DNA of 64,000 nucleotides from assembly GCA_015680905.1 (NCBI GenBank), contig CM027377.1:62021501-62085500 (forward strand), in the 5' to 3' direction. Positions within the stretch are counted from its first letter, which is position 1, and each line of letters begins with the position of its first letter. The translations under genes and the position numbers were made by a program. The DNA is from Coptis chinensis (taxonomy: Eukaryota; Streptophyta; Magnoliopsida; Ranunculales; Ranunculaceae). The notes under the pieces were generated by a model. That model saw only the letters and a list, made by a program, of their open reading frames with translations. It did not search any database and was not told the DNA's origin. Positions 34,338 through 46,574 of this stretch are shown one piece after another.

Positions 34338-34970
34338 TTGCTCGAGATTATTTCAACAACACGCCCCCTCGATAGTCATATGCCCAAAATTCTTTCCTTT
34401 GGAAAGTCAGACTCCAATATTTTCTTTCCTACACTAGTCGATACACATGTTATTGACGAGGATGGGATAGATGACTTTCTCAAAGACGTAGAGGACTACC
34501 ATAGTAATGTGGATATGACCAATCTAGATGAGGAATTTGATGAGTTTCTTCGAGTAGGTGACAATTCACCCTATCAAGAACTAACTAGCACAACAACCAC
34601 CTCGATTCCCCTCCTTCCACCCTTTCAAAGGAACCCCGAGTTTGCACTCGATCCTGTTGTTTCTTCTGTGCTCTATAATTTTTTAAATCCTCCTAACAAA
34701 CAGATACTTCAGAAGGACAAACTTTGTGACACCTTCATTTTCAAAATTGAGACAGTCCCTACACACACAATGAATGAGTTCAGTGCTAAAACCACATCCT
34801 CATTGTGTACAAGCTGTCTTTCTAGAACTTATCCATATCTACCATATTCTCCACAACCATTCACTTTTCCACACTTATTTACTAGAACACCCACTCATTC
34901 AAAAATGAAAAAGAAGGTGCATGATAGGTTACACAATAAGGTTACCCAACTTCGCTTTGGATTCCACTAG
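34338..34970 (+). pseudogene. Unassigned ORF after the protease region
   Basis: 210 codons, rich in Asp/Glu at first (VIDEDGIDDFLKDVEDYHSN, NLDEEFDEFLRVGDN) and then Pro/Thr/Ser-rich. It lies in the usual protease-to-RT linker of Athila elements and may be that linker, but no enzyme motif follows. 34971-36180 is noncoding apart from GC-rich stretches. Confidence 0.4.
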
Positions 34971-36180
34971 GTCGAAGTCGAGGGAAATCTTGGTGTTTCA
35001 TTGTATTTGGATATGTTTGCTGTGATATTTATTTATGGAATGATCCACAACTATTTCGGGTTGTTGATATATGATCAACTGCATGTTCATACATATGTCT
35101 TAGATAAAGTCTCGAGTATCTGACTATAAACGACTCAATTTCTGTGTTTGGTGCACTTCCTTTCACTTTAATATATTGGTGAGTGCACCATTAAGGTAAC
35201 CGGGCCCTCCCTATGGAGTGTGTGGCTGTAAGTACCGGATCCTAAGTCCACGGTTCACATAGTTCACGTTTTCCACTTTTGCATGTTTTTCTCGGATTTT
35301 TGAGTCTTGTTTCTCTATGGTGTGAATTATGTCTTTATTGCTTATTGTTTTTCCTTCTAAAACTAAAAAAAAAAAAAAAAAATAAAATAAAATAAAAAAT
35401 AAACATAGTAATCTATGAAGTCTCGGGAATCTGACTTTAAAAGACCCACTGCTAAAAACAAATTTTCTAAGCTTCGTTGTAAAAAATTTGTTTGGGGGTG
35501 GGGTGTTCGTGTTTCCGTACTAAATGTTTTATGTCCCACTAGAGTTGCTTAGGCCGTTTTATTGTATTACGATTCGGATTGACATGATCTATTAATTTAG
35601 AGTTCATTCGTTCGCATAACTTACGCCATGCACCACTTCGAGGCGTTTTCCACTATCTCATATGTCATCCGAAGTCGGAATAGAGTGTTTTATGGATCAT
35701 TGGATAGGAAATTCTCTCCCGATCATTTCCATATCTCATTCGCGAAATATCGGACCCGTAACGGCGGGAATTTTGATTTGAAATTCGAAAAAAAATCGAA
35801 AAAAATCGAAAATTTTGATTTTGGGCTTGGGCCCAACTTCGCCCACCAGCGCCCATGGAGCGGCTTCGGCTCTTACATTCTCACGACCAGTTCATCGTTT
35901 CATCTTCCATTAACGCCATTACCAAGCTCCAAACCTAAAAGAAAATCAAAATAAAAAGAAAATACAAACAACCCACGCCAAAAATCAAATCCAAACCTCA
36001 AATCGACTTCAAAACACCAAACATCACTACCACCACCGATTTCTATTATCAAAACCACCGAAATTTAAAAATTTTTGGTGCTGCCGCCACCACGCCACCA
36101 CCACCATTGTTCTTCAAGTCGGTCAAGTTAAACCACAACTACCACACCCTCTACAAACCCCAAACCGTAATCAAACTCTA

Positions 36181-37297
36181 AATGGCTCAACGCCGTATTA
36201 TACCGGAGCAGATTTTCACCGCCGACCATTTCGCGCCGTTTTACGGTGACGAAATGGCTAGTAGAGACTGGAATAGTCTCGGTATTTTCGACCAAGACTT
36301 CTACCATGAAGACTTGGTCGACGGTTCTACAACACCCGGAGTTGGAGGGGAGTAAGATTTTGTGTTGGTAAGGAAGAAGAGGAGGAGTTGACTACGGGTC
36401 GTTGGTCGAGATTCTAGGCATTCCGCCAGAATCAATCTGATGCCGTAATACAGGATCCCCAGTTTGATGGGGTTGAGCCGTTGATGGGCGCATATCATCA
36501 ATGGGAGCTACAATCCAAACTCCCATTGTGTGCGCCAGGCTTCTCTGAGGACCAACCAACTGGCTACAGCCCAGTGGATTGGTCGGAATGTCCTAGGCAA
36601 GGACAAGGTCAGTGACATCGGTCTGACCTGCCTCCACGTCCTATGGATACTCCAGGAGCGGAAGTACGATTTTCGTATCCCGGAGTTTTGCTCAACATAA
36701 TCAGGAGGATCGGACGGTCGTTGGCACCTCTTCCTGTGCTTATCACTAAGATCATGTTGAAGATGAAGGCAACTCCGGCTTCTGAGAGGATTTACATTAC
36801 CCTGCACGGGAACCCGCGTATCTATAGGGAGTGTGTCCAACAAGTCTGGAAATTGCCAGAGGATAGGGAGCAGGAGGAAGAGGAGGAGGCTGGGGGACAG
36901 CAGGATGAGCCGGAGGAGGAAGAGGAGGATGGCACCTGCTTTGATATGGATGCGTTCCAGAGGTGTTGGTCTGATGCTGAGCGCATGACTATGCTTCATA
37001 GGGGCATGCGTTCACTCAACACTCTCTGTGCAGACCTCCGGACTCGACAGGCGACTATTCATCGCAACTTCGAGCTCCGCACCCGCAGGAGGATGAGAGA
37101 TGGGAGCAGGCGAGGGTGAGATGGAAGCCCGTCGGTTTAGAGTAGAGATGCTAGCACGCTTCCCACCTCATCTGAGACTCGCCGCCCTCGAGGACACGCC
37201 TACTAGGCATGAGCGGCCGACGAAGGAATTTTACGGAGCCCGGGAGCCACCACTGAAGTTCAGGTGCCCTCGCCACCAATGGTGGCGAGGTGTTTAG
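36181..37297 (+). pseudogene. Unassigned ORF region inside the Athila-type element
   Basis: A first frame begins MAQRRIIPEQIFTADHFAPF at 36181. A longer one (36643-37119) reads VRFSYPGVLLNIIRRIGRSL, then a strongly acidic EEEEEAGGQQDEPEEEEED tract and MRSLNTLCADLRTRQATIHR. The codon use is more GC-rich than the flanks, so it looks formerly protein-coding. I do not recognise the family. It resembles no enzyme and could be an Athila ORF of unknown role or captured sequence. Confidence 0.45.
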
Positions 37298-38341
37298 AGA
37301 GGATGAGCTTGATAGTAAGTTATTTATGTTTTAGTAGTTATTGTGTTATTTACTTTTGTTGTCTTTATTGTAATGTAACTTTTATTTCAGTAATTTGAAT
37401 TTTGTAGTAATACTCCGAATGAAATTTTAATACAAGGGTTTATTTTCATATTGTGTGCTTATTTCATATTGACCACACCTTCCAAACTTGTTTGGGGGTG
37501 GTTTGATTATTTCAAGCTGTATTCTTAATAAAAAACCCTGGTGTTAGAATTTACTGCGGAGTAAGGTAAAAATATGGTAGTTTAGGCATATCTGTGATAG
37601 AGAATCATTGTAGGATGAAATCTAGATTAAATAGGTACATTCAGTCATAAAATCCAAATAAGAGATACCGGTGCGAATTAGAATCCGTGAGATGAGTTGT
37701 TTCCGTTTTGAAGTTTGGAAATTTTAGGATTTCGAGGAACCTGCGAAATTAGTTTTGGCAACTTTCCGATCCATTCTAGCAACTTTAAGCCTATATAAAC
37801 TTGATACAATCTATCCTCACAACTCACACTACACCTAAACTCCATCACTCACCCTTCAAACCCGCTGATTCCCACGTTCGACTTCATTTTCGCATTTCAA
37901 GAACCTTCGGGCGGCGCCCGCTTCTAGTTGAAGCTTTCAGCGCCTAAAATTCTGTCGGAAAAATTTGGTCGAGGCGCCCGCGCTTAAGTCGAGCGACCAT
38001 TCGCTAAGTTCTGGAAATCAAAAATACAAAGAGCGCGCCTCCCTCCTAAGTTAGAAGCGCCAGCCTCGACTTCTCTCGGACCAGAAATTTTCCGGTTTCA
38101 AGGCGTGTAGTATCCGAATCATTCGCAGCTATTCCAAAGCGTAATTTAGAGATGACATCTCCAATATTGATACCGAACAGTCTTTTGAAGATTTGTTCCA
38201 AAGCACTACTTACGGTGTATGAGGTGATCACATATGTTGGTGGGAACCTCTTATGGTAAGACCGGCTGAACTTTATTCTCCAGACTTGCATCTTATTTTT
38301 ATAATAACTGCATTTTCTTTGAGAGACCGGATGGAGAACAA

Positions 38342-38785
38342 GTGTTCTCCATCAACATTGACAATGAACCAATGGAGATTACCAGGTTCTTGCTAGCATT
38401 TGTTCTTGGACTTGCTATGCCCGCTGAGATACAAGACCCATGGTGCTATTGGGTCGATAATATGCATGTCTATACTTATGAGTCTTTGCACGAGGCTTAT
38501 GGGGCAGGCATTTTCCGTATTGAGGACCAAGGGGACTATAACGTTGCCCTTGGTAGCCTGTCCATGAACATAGGAACTGTTATGTTTTGGATAATGCTAA
38601 ACATTTTAGGGGAATGGCGTTTTTCTTCTGTGAATGACGCCACTTGCAGCGTTTTCCTTGCTTTAGCCAATGGACGCCGGTTCTATGACCTTCCCAGGAC
38701 TTTGATGTCTAGTGAATCGTCCATTATCAGTGAGATACAATTGATGAACATCTGCCCTTATCAAAGTCCTGGACTATTATACTAA
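38342..38785 (+). pseudogene. Second unassigned ORF region inside the Athila-type element
   Basis: 147 codons with hydrophobic and aromatic content: FLLAFVLGLAMPAEIQDPWC, VALGSLSMNIGTVMFWIMLN and LANGRRFYDLPRTLMSS. It could be a remnant of the Athila ORF-1-like or plant transposon-protein family, but I cannot assign it. It lies in place of the env-like region of Athila elements and is followed by a polypurine-like motif at 38920. Confidence 0.4.
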
Positions 38786-38979
38786 GTGAATTGAAATTAT
38801 TTTTAAAAGATGTGACTATTCGAAGTTTTGTTTTGCAGATGTTTCTGAATTTCACGCGCTTCAATGGTATTTTTCCTACCCTCTTTATTTACAATGCTTT
38901 GAGGACAAAGCATGCTTTTTGTTTGGGGGGGGGCATAGAAACACGTGTAATTAAGACATCTGCTAGGATATAAATATAT

Positions 38980-39684
38980 ATAATATGCATTTGTTTTCTA
39001 GTTAAAATTTCAAAAATTTAAAAATATAAATAAATAAGTCATGCTATACACTTAGGAATATTGGTATTGTTTCTTTCTCCATGCTTTTAACAATCTAGAA
39101 GTCTCACATATTGTTGCATCGAGAATAATTGTTAGAAACTTAGGTTAATCGTAGGTAATAATCTTTGCATCTATCTATAAATATATTACATGAGTATCTA
39201 TGATTGTTAGCGATGAAGTTTTCAAATCTAGGCTAGAGTACTTATTCTACAAATCCTGTGAGAATATAGCCTAAAGCCTTATATGAGCCGAAACATTTGA
39301 GAAATGACACAAGGGAGAAGTAAAATCGGATAGAGAAATCACACGTCCACTTGCTTGATCACTAAACCATATCCTAAGTGAGAATTTAGGGCTCTCTTTG
39401 GATCGATATAGCCAGAAATTCAAACCTATGAATTATTTTCCGCTAGTCACCACTCGAGCCTTTTCTTTAGCCTTCCATAAACCACAATTCCTTTACCCTG
39501 TTACAAAGAAAAAAAAAACAAAATAAAAAAAAGAGAATAAATCAACCTACCCAATTTAGAATAAGTCCGAGAATAGAATGAGTGAAGAAAGAAGAAAGAG
39601 AAAACTCGTGTAAACAAAAAATTGTTACTTGCTTCAAAAAAAATAAAGAAAAGAAGTTTCCATCCAAAGAAAAGAAAAATAGAA

Positions 39685-39722
<38 letters not shown>

Positions 39723-40520
39723 GAATAAAAAGGAGTCAAAAGCCAAAGAAAAAAAAAAAAAAAAAATATGGCTAAGGATGGAAACAAAGTATAGAAGCAA
39801 AAGAAAATAACAAGGTTTTCTCTAAGTTACATAATACGAAGACTCTATTATCTCAGACTTGTTCTTTTGAATATCCATTTCCTTCCTTCTTAAACCATCT
39901 CCTAATCCCTGTAACACCTAATAAAGACCTCTAGCTCAATTAGGAATAGGTTAGTGTGATAGTAAGTGGCAGATGTGTTTGATTGACCCCGGCTTCCTTG
40001 TTGTCATTGAGATTGTAAGGTAAAGTGTGCCCACTTGTACCTTTGGAGTAGCTTAAACTTGAGTGCAAAAATCGAGTGTTGTTTCTTGACTATTATTGTG
40101 AGAACCTACTTTAGGTTATTTATTCCAAGTTCTCGAAACAAACCCGCTAAACATTTGATAGTACTACTCATTGTTGTATATATGTTTATTGTAGATGATT
40201 GATTATTATGCATATATTAACTTAGGGTTTTGGTGGTTATTCTTATATAATTGCTAGAGAGATGTATAGATAGTTGGGCATGAATAAGGAAACAATAGTT
40301 TTATTTTCTTAGTCGTTGTAGTATAGATGAAGTTTGTGAGTACCTTCTTTGGAAAACTCTCACGAGGCTATAACTTCGTCCACTAGGGAATTCCTAGTGG
40401 TTTAAGGCCTTGTTGCATATGGTCAATGCAATCGCACTCAGTGAAACGAGATTAGGTAGAACTCCATTTTGGTCACTTATTCTAATTTCTCATCTTTGCT
40501 TGAGGAGGACAAGCAAAATC
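38980..40520. other. Noncoding 3' interior of the Athila-type element
   Basis: No gene is recognised here. It contains A-rich runs (39480-39530, a poly-A tract at 39689-39720, 39749-39766). The Phe-rich minus-strand ORFs across it are artefacts of these runs. Confidence 0.6.
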
Positions 40521-40523
40521 TTT

Positions 40524-40537
40524 GTTTGGGGGTGGTT
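40524..40537 (+). other. Polypurine tract of the Athila-type element
   Basis: TTTGGGGGTGGTT lies directly before the TGATAAGAGCC start of the 3' LTR. The same motif stands at both 3' ends in the palindrome at 6490-6667. Confidence 0.85.
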
Positions 40538-41925
40538 TGATAAGAGCCAAAAACTGTAGTTTTAACCCCTTAATAATCATATCTTGTTAGACCAATTATG
40601 TGAATAATAAGTAAGAGTTAACACCGATTACGCGTTTTATGCATTTCCGGGTTTCAAAGTCCATTATGTGCGAGAAATGTACCACTTTAGCGAGATAAAG
40701 GAGCAAAAGTCGTGAGAACTTCGAAAGCCGTATGTTTGGACTCAGACCTCGAATTGGGCATACCTTATGTCAAAACGACCGGCCGGAAAGAGCTTTGCAA
40801 TGGTCCAAGCCTTGACCCAATCAGAGGAGCAGAAGTGGACGAAAAGTCTGTGGAAGTCAACTGCAGCTGAAGAGGCCTTTTGGACCGAAAGAATTGGGTT
40901 TTGGGCCTGATTCTCTGGCCCAAACCCTGGCTCCAAGCCCATGCACGAATTTTGGATCTGGATGTATAAAAACAAAAGCTTAGCTCTTCATTAATGGTAG
41001 ATTAATTAGTAGAGAATTAGGGTTCATAGCTTAGAATAGAAAGTAGCCATTAAAATAGCTTCTAGATCTAGATTTAATTGTTTATCTTTAATTAGTTTCA
41101 AATCCCTTATTAGATTAAACCTTTGAATCTTGTTCTTCATTTGATTAGATCAATAAAGTAGTATTCTTTATCCATTTCGATTTTTGTCAATTCCAATTCT
41201 AGATCTAATTTCAATTCATGTCCTTAGTTCAATTTAGTCATTAAATTAGATTTCATTATTGTTTAATTAAATAAATTTCAATGCTTTATATTATGTTTAG
41301 TTTTAATATAAATGGAAATGATTGGAGGAATGATTCAAGGCTAAACCTCCATTAGAGGGGTTGTGAAGCCTTGATGAAAGCTTGATTCGATTATCGTAGA
41401 GTCGTAAGTATTTTCTATTCCACTCTAGAAATGATTAGTTCACCATGAGAATGGGTTTAATTGTTCACATGCTAGTTATGAATTGGTAGAAATGCCATGT
41501 ATGATTAGGGATTAGGAATAACCAATTGTTCTCATGGGCGATTCAATTCGGATTCTGACGATTCGTCGTTAGTGGATTAAGTTGAGTTAAGGTGGAATCA
41601 ATCCCCCTCTAACTCCTTATCATAGAATCAACGTAGCATTCCCTTAGTTGACTGATAAGCGACTAGTTGCATCTTGTGGGTAGTTGCATCGTAGTCTAAT
41701 TTCCCTTCGTAAAACTCTCATAGACTTAAAAACGACTAGTTAGATTAGAAAACATCCATGCTAGAGCACTAGGAGTGGAACGAACTCTATCTACTCCACT
41801 ATATCTCAATTGGTTGAGAGTAGAAATAATTCTTTGATAAACTTATAGCATCATAAAGTTTAGTTTACTTACGTAGTGGATTCGTAGTTCATTTCGTAGG
41901 TAGACTACACATTTTACGTTTATCA
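40538..41925 (+). repeat. 3' LTR of the Athila-type element
   Basis: It starts TGATAAGAGCC and ends TACGTTTATCA, 1,388 bases, followed by the GCTGC target copy. Confidence 0.95.
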
Positions 41926-41930
41926 GCTGC

Positions 41931-42875
41931 CTTCAACATATTCAAAATGAATTAACAAATGTCCATTCTAAATAGCATGAAGCCTTCAGCTTTGACTTTT
42001 TATCCCAATATTGCTTTACTGAGAGATGCTTAAGATTGCCTTTACTGAGAAGTCTTTATCCTCTAATTCTCAAGTTGACATCCTGTCCAGCAAAGCTGCC
42101 ACAACTGAACTTGTTGCCCACAACTTTGAATCTCTTCCAGGACAGAAGTTTATCTCATCATTTCAAAAGTTTATCCATCATGGCAGACCTTCTTCTACTG
42201 GGAGCATGACATTTATTTCGACTACAAATACTACAAGAGCTAGTCATTTTGAAAGATGACCAAAACAAAAAGTTTCAGCTCTGGCAGAAGTGCAAAACCA
42301 ACTATGTATTCAGAAGTGTCTTGTTGTGGTGTTAGGTCCAAAATAAGAAGTTCCATATCTACTCTGGCTGAACCAACCATGTATTTACATTCTTAATTCA
42401 GAAAACTTTAACTGCCATTTTAGCTATTAAAGTGATAGGCGATATAGCATCAGTTTCCATTATAATTGAAGGACACTAAAAACTTAAAATGATATCAAAT
42501 ACAGAGCACGCTAACAAAGACAGATCCACCAAATACATGCGCCTTCAGAAATGGTCCGACCACCAACTACTAATCAATAAAATTATAAACCACCACAACA
42601 TCGTATCACATCTTTGACTTACTTGTTTTAGCTAGGTCTTTACATTATGTGCCTTCTATATGTCAGTCCATCTTGTCAATGTAAACCACGTAAACAAGTG
42701 ACCGGACCGTCCGAATTTGGGATTTACTTTTATGAAATCTGTACCACGCACCACCAACTGCCATGTACTTAATGCATATCAATGCAAAACTCCATCACCT
42801 AATATCAAGCAAAAATTTAATAGCGATAAGGATAAAAGGAATACAATACTAAAAGGTAAAAAACAATACTAAAAA
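41931..42875. other. Noncoding stretch between Athila element and FAR1-related pseudogene
   Basis: AT-rich with one short ORF (42026-42259) lacking family features. Nothing further recognised. Confidence 0.5.
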
Positions 42876-45195
42876 TCAGTGTGTACCCGAGGCAGAATAA
42901 GAATCATCATCACTATTAGAATTTGTATTAGTTTCATCCTCCTTGTCACATGAAATTTGTGAAGCTTGTTTGCTACAAGGCAATTAACATAACAAAGAAT
43001 ATGTGAAATGCACTTTTAGAATTAAAAATGAAGAAATAATTAATTGGCATTTCTTACCCATTATTAAGCATTGGACAGTTCCTTTTGTCATGAGATACTC
43101 CAGCCTTATTACATCTATTGCACCGCCTGCCTTTACTTTGCTTCCCTTTTCTGAGTGCCTTCTCTTTGCCCCTTTTAAGCCTTTTTCCGCAACCTTTTGA
43201 CCTTGCTTGACTCGGTTCAGTATAATTATTTTCCTTATTAGAACTCATATTTCTAAGAAAAATATTTTTATCGCGTGTTGCTGCTACACTTGTGCCACAA
43301 TCAACTAACTTTTTAATCTCTTCAAGTGCACTACATAAAGCATTAGTATACACTTTAATTGCTTCTTTACTTCTAAGAGCTTCATCAACTACAACTGTAG
43401 ACATTTAAATTAGTTCATTCCTCATCAAAAAGGTATAATTTATTATCTTTTATCTCCATTCCACCATCATCAATGACTGTCTCTGATTTTGCAGTTTTAC
43501 ACCATCTCTTTAAAATGTATTGGTCCGGCAATTTATCAAAATCATGCATCTTGTTCAAATATGCCAAAACGTATCTACAAAGGACCCCCGCACTTTCAAA
43601 CATTTTGCAACTGCATGAAGCCAAATCCAAATCTTTTTTATAACAAACTTCTCGCACTCTATACTTTTCCTCCACTTTCTTCCCCAAAATTTTCCTTTCA
43701 ACTTTATAAACACAACAACTGTCATCGTCACTAAGAAGCTCAAATCTATAGTTCAAGCTCTCCCACAACTCATCTTGAAATTTAAAAAACAACTCAAGTG
43801 TATAAACATCAGCTATATGTACCAAAAAATTATAGGGCATTTTCAATTTAGGCTTCTCAATCATATCTTTGTTATCAGCCATTAATTCTTCATGGAGTTG
43901 GTGCATAATTCCCCTACCAAATTGAATCATAAAATCTACTAAAGAATTTTCCTTGGAAACATACCTCTTGTAGAATGAATGAGCACTTTCATTTCCGCTG
44001 GCTACTTGACATACAAAGAGAGAAAAATATGATTCACATATATGCGGGCACCCACCGTGGAAGCGGATATCATTACATTTTGTAGCCATTTGTTTTCATG
44101 TAAACCACTCCTTTCAACAAGGTCATTCCATTTGGAGTCAAACTCGTCCTTCGTCTCACATCTCCATATGCAACTTGAAAACTCACCATAGTACTCAGTA
44201 TACTTAACTATATCTAATCTCTCGGAAAATTTCGTTAATATGTGCCAACTGCAGTACCTGTGACAGAGTACCCAAATCTTTAATATGCCAAAAGAAATAA
44301 AAAGAAAAGAAAAGAAAAGAAAAAATTACAATACCTGTGATAAGTAGTTGAAAGAACTTGATAAATGGCTTTTGTCATTGCTGGATCCTGATCTGTTATA
44401 ATCATCTTCAGCGCTTCGCTTGGCATAGCTTCTAAAAATTGGTCGAATAACCAACAAAACGACACTGCAGTCTCATCACATAAAAAAGCACAAGCAAATA
44501 AAATAGTCTGGCCATGATTATTAACCCCAAATAATGGTGCGAAAATCAATCCATATCAATTGGTCTTATAGGTAGTATAAAAAATAACCACATCTCCAAA
44601 AAAACTTGTATGCTCGCCTAGAGGTTGCATCTGTCCAAAAACAACGAGTAATTCTTTGTTCAGCATCTGCCTCAATTTTAAAAGTGAAAGAATGATTCTT
44701 TCCTTGTTCCAATTTTAAATCCTTGTGAAACATATCTCCATCGTGGCCTTTCATCTCATTATGCTTGTTCCTTTTCTGGTTATATAAATCCTTCTGTATA
44801 AAACCAATGTTTTCTATCCCACCTGACTGCACTCCAAGCAAGCTGAATTGTTGAAGTTGTGGTATATTAACCATGCTAAGTTGCTACGTTAAACATTTTT
44901 AGGCATTAGAAAAGCCACGGTGAGATCTCAGAAAGTGTACTCTACTCGAAGTTGACAACGAGTGAGTATGCCCCTTAACGAACATACTAACTACAAATGC
45001 ACCGGATTTTGTCTTCACCACTGCTACTTTTGCTTTACAATCTTCTTTTATATTACCCCGACGCCTTTTTTGCCCAACATCGGCTACTATTAAACTTTTT
45101 CCTTGTTTATAACAAACATATTCCTTTCTTACTATTACACCATCCTTCTTCTGTTGAGTCCAACTACGTATACTAAATCCAGCTATTTTTGCATA

Positions 45196-45490
45196 TGTAT
45201 TAGAAGTCGTTCTTCAAGTCATAGTGGAGAGCGCGACCTGTGCTCTGCCAAAACACAAGTAGAAGAGCGACCCTTTTTGTGGACGATGAAGATCTTGCTG
45301 GCGACCCATACATCAAAGTTTTATCCGAGCGCAACCCGCGCCTCACATATTGTTTAGAAACCTACCGACTGTTTTAGTTTAGTTCCTATTTTAGATTCTT
45401 GTATTGATCTCTATATAAACATCTTGTAATCATCTTAGAAATTAATCAAGTAAATATTATCTCCAATCAATCTCTCTCTCTAATTTATCA
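45196..45490 (+). repeat. 5' LTR of the copia element
   Basis: Starts TGTATTAGAAGTCG. Contains a TATATAAACATC box near 45411 and ends TTTATCA just before the TGGTATCAGC primer-binding site. Confidence 0.85.
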
Positions 45491-45561
45491 TGGTATCAGC
45501 CTAATATTGATCCAAACCCTAATCCTAAATTCTATCAGCTTCCACCTCTTATCAATTTTCA

Positions 45562-46540
45562 ATGGCCGACGCCTCCACTCCCATTAATGACTCTACTCTA
45601 GATTCTGATGATCATTTCTATGTCCACCACTCAGATAGTCACACGACTATTCTCGTATCTCCTTTGTTATCGGGGGACAATTATCCAACTTGGTTACGGA
45701 CTATCTCTAGAGCCCTTCGAGCAAAGAATAAGTTTGGTTTTGTCGATGGCTCTGTAACTCCTCCCAGCACTCCCAAAGAAAAATCCAAGTGGTCGTGATG
45801 TGATAACCTTGTTGTTTCATGGATTCTCAATTCTGTTACTCCAGATATCCGTGGCAGCATCCTCTATGCCGACTCTGCATCCGAAATCTGGAAAGATCTA
45901 GGTGATCGTTTTTCACAAACTAATGCACCCAAGGTTTTTCAACTGAAGGATTCTGCCACTCTTCTCAAGCAAGACAATCGTCCGGTATCTGTTTATTTCA
46001 CTTTACTTAAATCTTTCTGGGATGAATTAAGTTATTTATCTACTATGCCTGCTTGTACTTGTGGTCATGTCTCTATTTTTACCAAAGAGGTTAAAGACGG
46101 TCATTCTATGAAATTCATGCAAGGCCTAGATGCCTGTTTTTAATCCATCCGCAGTCAAATTCTCTTGATGGATCTTTTCCTCGTATGTCCAAGATTTATT
46201 CTTTAATCCGACAAGAGGAGAAGCAACAAGAGATTCACGCACTCTCTATTCCTTCTGCTCCAGACACTGCTGCCCTGAGTACTCATTTTCAGAAGACCAA
46301 CTGGGCTTCTTCTTCGAAATCAGGTCCGTCTAAATAACCTCCACAGCAGCCTGGTGGTTCGCCACAGCCGTGAGCGTGAGCACCCTTAGATACAAGGCCA
46401 CCAGAGCGAGCACGCGCTCGTCCATTTTGCAACCATTGTAACCAAGTTGGACATCATATTGGTACATGCTACAAACTGCACGGTTATCCACCCAAGCCTG
46501 CTCAGGCTCATTCGGTTTCTATAGACTCCAATTCTCTTAT
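45562..46540 (+). pseudogene. copia gag region (fossil)
   Basis: The start MADASTPINDSTLDSDDHFY is followed by LLSGDNYPTWLRTISRALRA, the UBN2/copia-type gag signature. Further on a CCHC zinc-knuckle-like stretch (CNHCNQVGHHIGTCYKLHGY) is present near 46425-46490. The region is broken. Confidence 0.85.
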
Positions 46541-46574
46541 TTTCTCCATAGAACAATACAACCAACTTCTCAAT

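Larger units (their letters stand above)
29978..41925 (+). mobile_element. Athila-type Ty3/gypsy LTR element with intact ends but no recognisable RT or integrase
   Basis: The LTRs at 29978-31371 and 40538-41925 are nearly identical, and the element is flanked by a perfect 5-base duplication GCTGC (29973-29977 and 41926-41930). A polypurine tract (TTTGGGGGTGGTT) adjoins the 3' LTR. An Athila-like protease segment (GASVNLLPFYLYRQIGL) and a gag-like area are visible, but 34980-40530 shows no reverse transcriptase, RNase H or integrase. It therefore looks structurally whole at the ends yet non-autonomous and broken in its genes, and young by LTR similarity. Its size is 11.9 kb. Confidence 0.9.

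Noticed and set aside
36508-36999. Minus-strand 163-codon ORF in the Athila-type element
   Set aside because: It mirrors the plus-strand coding-like region and has no recognisable motif.
39501-39800. Minus-strand Phe-rich ORFs
   Set aside because: They come from poly-A runs in the noncoding 3' interior of the Athila-type element.
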